A stretch of 64,000 nt of DNA from Calamus simplicifolius (taxonomy: Eukaryota > Streptophyta > Magnoliopsida > Arecales > Arecaceae): contig UESW01003879.1 of assembly GCA_900491605.1 (NCBI GenBank), positions 866,128-930,127 on the forward strand, in the 5' to 3' direction. The notes below the pieces were generated by a model. That model did not search any database, had not been told where the DNA came from, and was given only the letters and a program-made list of their open reading frames with translations. Position numbers and translations under genes: made by a program. Shown piece by piece: positions 47,863-58,202 of this stretch (within the stretch, counting starts at the first letter, position 1; every line of letters begins with the position of its first letter).

Positions 47863-48195
47863 GATAGTGTTTGAAATAGGGGATAAGAGGGGATATCCCC
47901 TTTTATTCCCAAAAGCCATAATTATAAGGGATAGCAAGGAATAAAGTTAATCAAAGGAATAATCCATGGTTAATCATGATTAACCATGAGATATCCCCTT
48001 AATTTATTTCCTAGAAAATGCAGGAATAGCTAGTTATCCCTCTAAATAAGAGTAAAAAAAGGTTATCCTATGGATTTACCTTTTTACATTTGATATGATC
48101 AATGGAATAGTTAAGGAATATCCTTAGAAATAACCAGAGGATAAACTCTATTCCATATACTTATTCATGATAATATTTTTTTGCCAAACGCTACT
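47863..48195. mobile_element. Tourist-like MITE, copy 2
   Basis: It starts GATAGTGTTTGAAATAGGGG and ends CAAACGCTACT, in the same orientation as copy 1. The flanking TWA duplication is no longer readable, suggesting an older insertion. Confidence 0.8.
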
Positions 48196-48734
48196 ATAGC
48201 GACCCAAGGGCAAGGACTATTCTACATCATCCGAGGCCCACACGGCGTCATCACAAGACCTTTGGGCTCTGGATAGCTGGCTGCCAGAATTTGGCTATCC
48301 AAGAACTAGCCAGTTGTATGGAACCTCTATCCTAACAAGAGACCGGTTGGCACAAGTGGAGTTTTCACTGCTTGACTTTGAACGAACGGCTATCCAAGAA
48401 CTAGCCCTTGACTTGGACAGTTGGACTCAACACGGTTCAATCCATCCGTAGCTCTCTAAGTTAAGGAAACAGGTGGAGCCAAAAAGCTTGTTTTGAAACA
48501 AGTGCCTCATTTTTAATATTATAATTAATTAAAACACTTGTTCTGAAAAAGGGTTCGACGTGTAGGAATGGTAATTTTTTTTGTTTTTCGGCTGGAATCG
48601 TTTTTAACTAGACGAAGAATTTTCGATTTAAATGATTTAATGAGTAATAAAATTTTTTTTGTTAAGAACTAAATGGATAAACGGTTCTGAAACGATATTC
48701 TTTGCTCCATTCCTGTTTACCATTTTTATTCTAG

Positions 48735-48800
<66 letters not shown>

Positions 48801-49639
48801 AAATTAAAAATTAAAAATAAAAAAAATATATATACGTTTGAAATGTAATTAGAATTTGATAGATCATTTTCTATCTGGTTTGTTACTATGTTAAAGCTAA
48901 TGTGTTAGATGTATCTATCAACGATTGGTTGTTGGTAATTGATCTATCTTATTCTTAAAAAAATTATTTTTTTTTAATAAATTGGTTAATAAATTAATTT
49001 TTAATTTAATAAAAAATTTTATCTTTTTATATAACGAATAAACGGGTATCCGATGGGTACCCATTTATTCGGTCGGGTATCTCCGTCCTTTTCCGTTAAC
49101 TATAACGATTTAAAGGGATAAGGAACGGAAACATTTTTTCTAATGGGAACGGAGACCGGTATAGACCGTCCCAAGCCATCTCCGGCCATTGCCATTCCTA
49201 TCGACATTAAAATTTCTAAATGCAAAGCCCATGTGATAAAAGATGGAGGGAGGCCAATTGCTTTTAGGAAAAGTCTTTATGCATGGGTGCAATGCAGATC
49301 ACGTACATCATGCTCGACGATAGGCGTGCGCGGCCACGAACATGCATACCAAAAGCAGAAATATCTTTTTTTTATTTTTGGCACGCACGTACATGCATCA
49401 TGCCAATCGCCGGGCATGATGCGCACGACCAGCACTGCACCTATTGCACAAAGACTTTTCCTTGCTTTTAAAGTGGATGCAATTAGCCCAACAGGCCAGA
49501 AAAGTAATGCATAATAATCCTTTTATATCCTAATTCTTTGGAGATTAGTCGAAGAAGCAAGTGGGTGCACTCTGGGAGGCCTTGCCTCAAAGAAAGAAGA
49601 TAAATAGACCCCAAGAGGTACACAAGAACTCAGCAATGC
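48196..49639. other. Spacer with a TA run
   Basis: (TA)n at about 48738-48794, AT-rich flanks, and at 49265-49460 a stretch rich in CATGCA/ACGTAC words. No gene is supported. Confidence 0.35.
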
Positions 49640-50215
49640 AATATGATCATCCACACAATGCCCTCAGGAGGCTTCAGTAGACCAACCCTGCAACAATTGT
49701 AACCTGCCGAATTCTAATCGCTTCAACTTGTTTCTATGAAATGTAACACCTCGGACATTCAAGCTCAACACATAGTGGGCATATATTTCATGTTGCAATA
49801 AAGATTTAGCCAACCAATTTGCTACAATACTATCTTCTCTATGGATATGTGAAATTTTGAAAGCCATCACTGTCTGCTTCAATTACCAAATATCTTTCAG
49901 CAGTAGATTATGAGGAGTAGTAACAGAATTAATAATTCAAAAAATAAAAAAATACAAATCTCCTTGCAACCATACTTTGGTTAGGTTTATATTTATAAAT
50001 AGCAATGCATAAGCCATACCAACCAGCTGTTAGCTTAGAAAGAGAGACTGATATGCAAATCATTCTTTTCCCTACAGCATAAATGAGGTGGCCATAATGA
50101 TCTTTAATTTAATAGCAAATCCCAGGCCTGCAGCTAAGCCACTAGCAGATTCACCAAAGTTGAATTTCAACACAGCAAAGGGAGAGGGTGACCAAGAGAC
50201 ACTGATATCCATTCT
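49640..50215 (-). mobile_element. LINE RNase H fragment
   Basis: On the minus strand the start reads VLKFNFGESASGLAAGLGFA (near 50170-50110), where the usual NFDGS aspartate is lost. The end reads HIHREDSIVANWLAKSLL (49850-49790), the RVT_3 RNase H tail. The middle is out of frame. Confidence 0.6.
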
Positions 50216-51753
50216 TCAGTGATTACAAATGATATTTAGGATGGGTACAAAATAACGACAGTACGTAATTGAAGTTTGATTATTCAATCAAAACAAGATG
50301 GTATGTCATGGCTCACCACATAGCCCCCCTTGTTTAGAGGGTCAATTATTGTTGTTGCCTGGTTAAACATCAGTAAACAAAATATCTTCCCCTCTTAGAT
50401 TTCATTTAGAAAACGGGAAGAAGATTCATTGGAAGATTATGCAAGTTTATTTATAAGAAAATGAAAAGATTGTTTGGTTAACCATGAGAAAAAGAATGGA
50501 AAATATACAATTTTCAGTGGCTTGTATGTGAGTAGCCTTAGGAAGTGAGGCAAAAATACTAGAAATACCCTTAGATATAATATGCATTAATTTTTTTCTT
50601 TTTTTGATCATGCTTATCAAAATGTTAACTTAACTTCATAGTGATCGGCAAATCATAGTAAATTTGATTCCATTATCAGTGAAGTTACTATCATTGATGA
50701 TTCTTTCTGATTACTATCTAGTGTAGGCATACAAAGGAACATCTGTGGAAGAGAAGATACATAGAGCAAAGCGATATTATAAAGGTATTTTTAGACTAAT
50801 ATATTTTAATCAATTTTTTAATCTCATAAAAAACTTACTTTCTTATATATTCCCAAGCATCTCTTTCTTACAAGGAAGCAGGAAAAAGCTTTCTATGAGA
50901 AGTTCACTTTCCGCCTTCTCTTTTAAAAACCCTAACTAAATAAGTCTCACATCTACTTCATGCCAACCAAATGAGGCATTAATGCTGAGATTAACTAAAT
51001 AGTTTGCATGTCACTCTCAAAGTGACTAAAGTTAGCGTGCTTCATGTTACATACTTCATTTATCTTTGTTTAGTATGATATTATGGGCCATCAGTCGTAA
51101 AGAATGGCCTCTACTCGAGGTACTTTTAAATAAAAAGTAGTTATAATCTCATTTTATTACACTTTCCTTTTGATGCAGCGCTGTCCTGCATAGCTAGCGT
51201 GTATTGACCACTATGAAGCATAGCTATTGTTTATGCTCCTTAAAAGCAAATAGCATCAAAAAGTGCATCTGATTCTTTTTATACCATGAGTTAAGATTAA
51301 ACAATCTTGTCGTTTTATAAAATCACTTGCTTATTTTATAGGTTATTCTCATGCCCACGTTGAAAGTGCGATGGATGGCACTTGAGGAAGAAGTATTTTA
51401 ATGGATAACTATGATTTCATCAATTTATTATATGTATGATTCTTTTTTTCTCTTTGCAATAGTATTACTCCCTAATTATATTACTATTGTTGCATTTATT
51501 TCTCAATCCAAAACAATTATTCAAATGGAAGAATCAAAAGGATGGGTTTCACAAAGAAGTGAATTTTATTTAGTGAGTCGTCGTGACTATATGTGCCCTG
51601 AGTCTTGCTAAAATATAAGTGAAAATATAGTTTTAGTCATCAAACTTTCATCCAAAATTTTATTTTAGTCCTCAAATGTTCAATTATTACAGCATTGAAT
51701 AGCTAACGTGTTACCTTGTTAATCAGTTCATATATTTACATTGGGTTGATATA
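50216..51753. other. AT-rich spacer
   Basis: No gene, RNA or repeat boundary is supported. Open frames at 50745-50939 and 51411-51611 have no recognisable domain. Confidence 0.3.
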
Positions 51754-51758
51754 TCAGC

Positions 51759-52877
51759 TGATGACGTAGATCACCAGCCTCGAGCGTCCGATCGCCTCCT
51801 CCAGCGAGCCCGGAGTCCTCCGGCGAGCTCTTTGCGCCTGCGGGCCTGCAAACAAGTCCGGAAGCTGAAAATTCGACGGGGACCCTCCGGCGCTCAAGTC
51901 AGCGCTCTGGGCAACAGCCGTGAGCTTGAGGAAGCTGAAAGAAAAAGAGAGAGAGAGGGGCTCCGAGAAGAGCTCTCTCTGTGAGCGTTTAGGAGCGTTA
52001 TGAGTGTGTTACCTGATTGGGAGTCCCTCTTACCCATCTTATAGACGCTTAAGAGTTTGTCTGGCTTGAGTGGTTGAGGCTCCATAATGATGAATTTGAT
52101 GGATGAAGTGTCAGAACTGATGTCCGTGAAGTATGGGGAGCTGCCACTAGTCAGAGCATTAATTGATGTTCGTGAAGTATGGGGTGCTGCAGGGCATGGC
52201 CAACCGCTACGGCGCTTGCCAGATGTCCCCTATGTCATCTTTTTTTGCATTCATGCACGGACAATGATGAGTGATAAGTTAGGCATGTGGGCCCCAAGGT
52301 GCAGCCATTGGGGCAGAAGATGTAGTTTGGAGTTGAAGCCAGCTGTCCCTTGTAGAGAATTGATTATAGAGTGCTTGCATGGCACATTCATGGAGGCCGA
52401 CATTGTTCATGGCCGAGAGCGAACACTGTTCATGGAGGCCGACACTGTTCATGGCCGAGAGCGAACACTGTTCATGGAGGCCGACACTGTTCATGGCCGA
52501 GAGCAACACTTTCATGGAGGCCGACACTGTTCATGGAGAGTGAACACTGTTCATGGAGGCCGACACTGTTCATGGGCCGTTCATGGCCGAGAGCAAACAC
52601 TATTCACGGAAGCCGACACTGTTCATGGCCGAGAGCGAATACTATTTCATGGAGGCCGACACTGTTCATGGCCGAGAGCAAACACTGTTCACGGAGGCCG
52701 ACACTGTTCATGGCCGAGAGCAAACACTGTTCATGCGGAGAGAGAGAGAAAAGAGTGGCAGACAGACTCGGAGAGACCGCCCTGAACCTTTTGGGCCCGC
52801 GGAGAAAAGGCCGATTCACTAAGGTCGAGCCCAGGTGTTGTCATTAGTGGCCTATGGGGGGCTTACTGGCCCCATCA
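51759..52877 (-). repeat. Element B left (3') LTR
   Basis: It runs from TGATGACGTAGATCACCAGC to GGCCCCATCA in plus orientation. It contains an 8-unit version of the 42-bp minisatellite. The shared CTCTCTC and CTTCCTCAAGCTCACG-type words near the left end (minus strand) match the R/U5 of element A. Confidence 0.88.
52385..52737. repeat. 42-bp minisatellite in the left LTR (8 units)
   Basis: Each unit is two CACTGTTCATGG cores joined by AGGCCGA and CCGAGAGCGAA (12+7+12+11 bp). As 42 is divisible by 3, several frames remain open on both strands, giving long open frames of 14-residue repeats such as MEADTVHGRERTLF. No known protein is indicated. Confidence 0.9.
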
Positions 52878-52896
52878 GATGCCCACCACACTCCTT
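52878..52896 (-). other. Polypurine tract of element B
   Basis: The minus strand reads AAGGAGTGTGGTGGGCATC immediately before the LTR start TGATGGGGCC, matching the layout in element A. Confidence 0.6.
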
Positions 52897-53397
52897 GAGC
52901 TTGTCCTGCGTCAGTTAAGCGAAAGGAGTGTAGAACTCTTTACCTTTGCGTCTGCCCTTTCATGTCAACTTTAACTGTGATTCCGTCCAGGTGGGAAAAC
53001 TCCTCTCCTTTTGCGATGCCTTGTGTAGACATCTTCACGCTCTTTGGAGCCATGCTTTTTGCCTGTTCAAAAACTTTAAGCAAAGTTTGAAGGTAAGTTG
53101 GTTACCTTTGACTTGCAGCCAGTGATCCCCTCCCGATGCAGAGCCCGGAAGTGAATGCCCGTTAGATGTGAGTAGGGAGTTGACCTTTTCCGGCTGTGAG
53201 CTAGTTGGGTCTTCTTCTCTTGTCATGAAATTTGGAGGTGGGTGTCCGTCAACTGTGAGCTGAGGAGTTGGCCTCTCCTAGTTGTGAGTCGCCTTGGGGC
53301 TTCTTGATGGCTGAAAGTAACTAGCAATGTGTTGCAAGTATATAATTTAGATAAGGGTCTTATTCGATTGGCCATTGGCCGTTGATACAGAATTGAA

Positions 53398-53660
53398 GCC
53401 GCTGAGGCTGTAATGAAGCCGCTGAGGCTGCAGGAATGCCGCTGAGGCTGAGATAAAGCCGCTGAGGTTGCAAGAATGCCGTTGAGGCAAAGTTGAGGCC
53501 GTCGAGAGCCTTTTTAACCCCAAAGGTGACCTGAGAGTTGAGAGTCGTCAGGAGCCTTTTTAACCCCGAAGGGTGACCTGAGAGTTGAGAGTCGTCAGGA
53601 GCCTTTTTAACCCTGAAGGGTGACCTGAGAGTTGAGAGTCGTCAGGAGCCTTTTGTGCCG
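53398..53660. repeat. Two tandem arrays inside element B
   Basis: About five units with the core GCCGCTGAGGCTG lie at 53398-53490. They are followed by three full units and a partial fourth of 46-47 bp, starting at 53507, 53553, 53600 and 53647 with the core AGCCTTTTTAACCCC..AAGG and ending AGTTGAGAGTCGTCAGG. Confidence 0.9.
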
Positions 53661-53899
53661 AGCTGGCCTCGGGCTTTAGTGCGATGGTACATCGGGCTTT
53701 GAGTGCCGACCGAAGTCGGGCTTTTTGGATCCGGTGGTACACCGTCTTCGGTGCCAATGGTACATTGGGCTTTTGAGATGCTAACGCGAGGTTGGTCTTC
53801 CCTGCATATCATTTTTAAGTATTAATGAAAGAAAACTGTCTTAAGTGCAGCGTACTTAGCTCTTGTAGCACCCATGTTTTCCTTCTGTGGATTTGAGCA

Positions 53900-54580
53900 C
53901 TTCCGCCGCTGGTGGTCTACCCCCCAGGGAATCTAGTTGGGACGGAGCCTGGAGTCGGTTGATGACCAGCTCCTCTCCGAAATGAAGCTGGGGACCCATC
54001 TTTGGAGTGCAGTGAAGAGAGAGATGGGATCCAGAGCCGAGGACGCTGGAGCGGAGCCACAGACGAGGGTCGGAGTCGGACTCGGGAGCTAGAGGTCGCC
54101 GAGGAAGCCCGGGCAGCTAGCGGCCATTGAAGACGAGCGGCCGGGAGAGTCCGTTGAAGACGGACGGCTAGAAGAGAGGATATTGCTGGGAGTTACAGGA
54201 TTCGGGCAGCCTCCACATTGGTTCAAGGCGAGGGGCCCTCTAGCTTCCACGGTCTCTCTCTCCTTCTGCTGAGCTGACGACCTGCCCCCCAGATAGCTAT
54301 GTTGATTGAAGGCGGAGGGTACAGTGCTGAAATCCGAGCTGGAATGGAATCCGCGGGAGGTCTTGGGCTCGATTACTTTCGGGTGCAACAGAGAGAAGGA
54401 GAGAGAGGAAAGTTGAAGTCCACAGTCAAAGCTTTTTGCCCTCATCTTCCTTCTTGTATTAATTGCAACAATACCTCCCGACTTACTACCATAAGAGATT
54501 AAAATGCTCATAAATACTTGAGGTGACTAGGAGTTAGGATTTGGGTGGCAAGGAGTGGCGCTCTTGCTGGCTAACGAGCC
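53900..54580 (-). other. Element B interior of unknown origin
   Basis: A GC-balanced stretch with a 140-codon frame (54511-54089, minus) rich in Ser and Pro. I recognise no domain. It lies between the gag trace and the tandem arrays, where element A has no obvious counterpart. It may be captured host sequence or diverged element DNA. Confidence 0.3.
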
Positions 54581-54589
54581 TGAGCCTTA

Positions 54590-54890
54590 AATTGCCGTTG
54601 AGCTTGGGTTTGAGGTTGCTCTTGATCCTGAGCTTGTTGCCACGCGGCCATGGAATATCGCTCCCATAGCCTTTGAACATCTGCCGTTAATGCTTGAATC
54701 TTCAGGGTGAGGGTGGCACGGTGATTTGCTTGAATGGCATGAACTGGTGGTGATGGTGGAACATAGAACTAACATCTTGTTGCTCAGTTTGTTGGGGGTG
54801 CCCCCCAGCGTTACTGATGAAAGCTTCCTGGATTCTTGTCCTTACCCTCTTCACGATCCACCATTTTGATGAAAAAGGGATGAGGATCTG
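54590..54890 (-). pseudogene. Trace of gag N-terminus in element B
   Basis: The minus strand shows LKIQALTADVQRLWERYSMA and a Gln-rich run, which parallels LNQQVQALIAAV in element A. The frame is interrupted upstream and no capsid domain follows. Confidence 0.45.
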
Positions 54891-54910
54891 CAAACTAGCA
54901 TCGCTGACCC

Positions 54911-54929
54911 TTCCCTACCTGCGCGCCAA
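54911..54929 (-). other. Primer-binding site of element B
   Basis: The minus strand reads TTGGCGCGCAGGTAGGGAA, two bases inside the right LTR. It is the same type as in element A. Confidence 0.7.
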
Positions 54930-54931
54930 TC

Positions 54932-56142
54932 TGATGACGCCAGATAACCGGCCTCGAGCGTCCGATCGCCTCCTCCAGCGAGCCCGGGGTCCTCCGGTGA
55001 GCTCCTTGCGCCTGTAGGCCTGCAAACAAGTCCCGGGGGCCGAAAATTCCGGCGGGGAACCTCCGACGCTCAAGTCAGCGCTCTGGGCAACAGCGTGAGC
55101 TTAGGAAGCTCGAAAAAGAAATAGAGAGAGAGGCTCGAGAAGAGCTCTCTCTATGAGCGTTTAGGAGCGTTATGAGTGTGTTACCTAGTTGGGAGTCCCT
55201 CTTACCCATCTTATAGACGCTTAAGAGTTTGTCTGGCTTGAGTGGTTGAGGCTCCATAATGATGACTTTGGTGGATGAAGTATCAGAACTGATGTCCGTG
55301 AAGCATGGGGTGCTGCCACTAGTTAGAGCATTAATTGATGTTCGTGAAGCATGGGGTGCTGCAGGGCATGGCCAACCGCTACGGCGCTTGCCAGACGTGT
55401 CCCCTATGTCATCTTTTTTTGCATTCCTGCGCGGAACGATGAGTGATAAAGTTAGGCATGTGGGCCCCAAGGTGCAACCATTGGGGCAGAAGATGCAGTT
55501 TGGAGTTGAAGCCAGCTGTCCCTTGTAGAGAATTGATTATAGAGTGCTTGCATGGCACTGTTCATGGAGGCCGACACTGTTCATGGCCGAGAGCGAACAC
55601 TGTTCATGGAGGCCGACACTGTTCATGGCCAAGAGCGAACACTGTTCATGGAGGCCGACACTGTTCATGGCGAGAGCAAACACTGTTCATGGAGGCCGAC
55701 TGTTCATGGCCGAGAGCAAACACTGTTCATGGAGGCCGACACTGTTCATGGCCGAAGAGCGAACACTGTTCATGGAGGCCGACACTGTTCATGGCCGAGA
55801 GCAACACTGTTCATGGAGGCCGACACTGTTCATGGCCGAGAGCAAACACTGTTCACGGAGGCCGACACTGTTCATGGCCAAAAGTGAACACTGTTCATGG
55901 AGGCCGAGAGTGAACACTGTTCACGGAGGCCGACACTGTTCATGGCCGAGAGCAAACACTGTTCACGGAGGCCGACACTGTTAATGGCCGAGAGCGAACA
56001 CTGTTCATGCGAGGAGAGAGAAAAGGTGGCAGACTCGAGAGATCCCCTGGACCTATTGGGCCCGCGGAGAAAAGGCCGATTCACTAAGGTCGAGCCCAGG
56101 TATTGTCATTAGTGGCCTATGGGGGGCTTACTGGCCCCATCA
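54932..56142 (-). repeat. Element B right (5') LTR
   Basis: It runs from TGATGACGCCAGATAACCGG to GGCCCCATCA in plus orientation. It is longer than the left LTR mainly because its 42-bp array has more units. Confidence 0.88.
55556..56010. repeat. 42-bp minisatellite in the right LTR (11 units)
   Basis: The same unit as at 52385-52737, with eleven copies, one of them shortened to 26 bp (about 55889-55914). The frame stays open over long stretches (55443-55913, 55544-55984). Confidence 0.9.
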
Positions 56143-56889
56143 TCAGCTATTTCATCAATTTTAGCTGACTTCATGTAACGTGACATTAGAAATATAATAA
56201 TCCAAAAATATAAGGGAATAAATTGTAACATCTGAAAATAAATTTTAAGTAAAAGTTTAAGAATCAAAACTATATTTTTATCTAAAATATACTATTAAAA
56301 CAATCATGCATCGCACGCACATAATGCATCGTTCATATTTGCACTGTTAGTATCAATATGGGTAGAATGACATACTAAATGGCATATTTTCTCCCATCAA
56401 ACACTGTTCATCATTCTACTCCTAGAAATTGCTACTCTCCTAAGTACTTTACAACTTGCCATGCTGAGCGATGACTATGATGTTGGGGATGAATCCTCTA
56501 CGGAGATTCCAAATTTGATTAACTGCAGTAATGTAATGTAAATAAAAATTAAATTGACTTACCAAATGCTTGGTTGGCTTGGCCTCTAGATGAAAACATT
56601 GGAAGAAAAATGGCTCAGAAGTATGTTAGGTTCTATACTAGAGAAAATTCCTAATCTTCATGCCGGCGTCACTAAGAATTCTGCCCAAAGACATGCTAGA
56701 AATGAATTTGAAAGGTTTCCTAAATTATTTGGATTATGCACAGGTCACATACTTAGATTTATGATTAATCTTAAATTTAGAAATGATATTAACATTGGAT
56801 ATCTTATGGACAAATATAAAGTTCACATGTCCCAATTATTTTCACAAATTTCAGTTTTTAACAAGATTGTTTAAGAATAAACCAAAAAA

Positions 56890-57550
56890 AAAAAATTTTA
56901 TTGATTGAAGAAGAAATTATAATGAGACGCGCTCTCCATGCGGCGTGCCAGCCAACGCCGTATTTTTGGAGGCTTCTTTGGGTGGTGGTTTGGGATCATC
57001 TTGGCCCTTCATCCAAGCATCCAACGGCTGAGATTGAGGCACGCTTGATGAAGACTCTTTGGCGGTGATTTGAAGCAGTGTGCTACACAGATTCAACACG
57101 GGAAGCAAGGCGGTGGCCAAGCTATAAAAAGGGGCAGCGGGTCTTTATGGGAGTGAATGCATAATCTTCAACCTTCCATCTTTGAGTGAGCATGAGTGAG
57201 GGAGAAGACTGATCAACCGTCGAGGAGACGTCCTACAGGCAATCAATGGGCTCGAGTTGGGTTAGCTTGTAGCCTAAGGCAAGGTGAGCGAGAGAGATCT
57301 TTGAGAGCTTTTTTGTAAGTGCTTCGGCACGGGTTTCACTTTGTATTCCTGTTGGAATTATTATTAATTAAAGGGGTTGAGATATATTTATCCTATAACG
57401 GACTTGTGTTTGGGTGTTTTGTTTTGTGAGTGGTTGCTACTGTGGGAAGGAGGAAGCCTGTGGCTAACCTCACCCTATTCTTACGCGCACTACTACTTTG
57501 AGGAGAGGCTGACTTAGTGATCGGTGTGCTAAGGCCGGTCCCCAACTAAG
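56890..57550 (+). repeat. Promoter-bearing LTR-like segment
   Basis: It contains TATAAAAAGG at 57123-57132, a short transcript-like stretch, then TTGTATTCCTGTTGG and TTAATTAAAGG words reminiscent of Copia R/U5. No second copy, coding frame or target duplication was found, so a solo LTR is only the best guess. Confidence 0.3.
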
Positions 57551-57559
57551 ACGGTTCCG

Positions 57560-57896
57560 TACTTAGAAAAAAAATAGCCTATATCTGGCCAGATGACAAG
57601 AGGGTATAGTTGCACTAATAAGGACTCACTGCCAAGGTTTCTTTTGATATCCAGAATATGTCGTATATCTCAAAGGATAATAGTCTTTTCAAAGGTAAAC
57701 TTTAGGTAAACATTTCCACTACTTAAAACATTAATAAATGTTCCATCTCCCATAATTAGACTTCCTCTATTTGAGTCTTGATAAGAGAAAAAATAATGAT
57801 TTATCAGTGTAAATATGGATATTAGCACCTGAGTCAACCATCAATTAGAGTTTTGATAGGTAAAGTTTATAGAAGGGATAAAGGATATTAACCTAA
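57560..57896 (-). pseudogene. Copia protease-region remnant of element E
   Basis: The minus strand reads SLIMGDGTFINV and VYLKFTFEKTIIL, then IRHILDIKRNLGSESLL, the region after the Copia protease active site (compare L.MG.G....GIG.V..K...G....L..V.Y.P...+NL.S). Stops interrupt it. Confidence 0.65.
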
Positions 57897-58199
57897 GGTA
57901 GTGTTTAATAGAAAAAATATTATCCATGGATAAGTGTACGGGATAGAGTTTGTCCCTTGGCTATCCCTAGGGATATCCCTTGACTATCCCTAGGGATATC
58001 CAGGGTTAACTTTTTTTTACTCTTATTTGAAGGGATAACCAGCTATTCCTGCATTTTTTAGGGAATAAATTGAGGGGATATTCCATGATTAACCATGGAT
58101 TATCCCTTTGGTTAACTTTATTCCCAGCTATCCCTTATAGTTATGGCTTTTGGGAATAAGATGGGATATCCCCTCTTATCCCCTATTTCAAACACTACC
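57897..58199. mobile_element. Tourist-like MITE, copy 3 (internally deleted)
   Basis: GGTAGTGTTTA to CAAACACTACC, flanked by TAA on both sides. At 303 bp it lacks the ATCATATCAAATGCAAAAAG segment found in the others. It sits between the gag zinc-knuckle trace and the protease remnant of element E. Confidence 0.88.
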
Positions 58200-58202
58200 T
58201 AA

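Larger units (their letters stand above)
51759..56142 (-). mobile_element. Element B: non-autonomous Tat-like Ty3/Gypsy retrotransposon
   Basis: LTRs at 51759-52877 and 54932-56142 are flanked by the 5-bp duplication TCAGC (51754-51758 and 56143-56147). The primer site next to the right LTR and the purine tract next to the left LTR put it on the minus strand. The 2.05 kb interior has only a trace of gag N-terminus and tandem repeats, with no protease, RT or integrase. It shares its primer site, R/U5 end and interior tail with element A, but its U3 is different. Confidence 0.88.

Noticed and set aside
47612..47944. Overlapping 110- and 90-codon frames on opposite strands
   Set aside because: They run into MITE copy 2 and have no family resemblance.
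52087..52785. 232-codon frame with repeated 14-residue units
   Set aside because: It arises from the 42-bp array in an LTR, whose length keeps frames open by arithmetic; there is no start context or domain.
54089..54511. Possible host gene inside element B
   Set aside because: A frame alone is not enough; it lies inside a retrotransposon with no conserved motif. Kept only as a low-confidence segment of unknown origin.
55443..55984. Similar long repeat-encoded frames in the right LTR
   Set aside because: Same cause as above; three overlapping frames cannot all be genes.
56590..56874. 94-codon plus-strand frame
   Set aside because: It overlaps the left LTR-like repeat of element E and has no recognisable domain.
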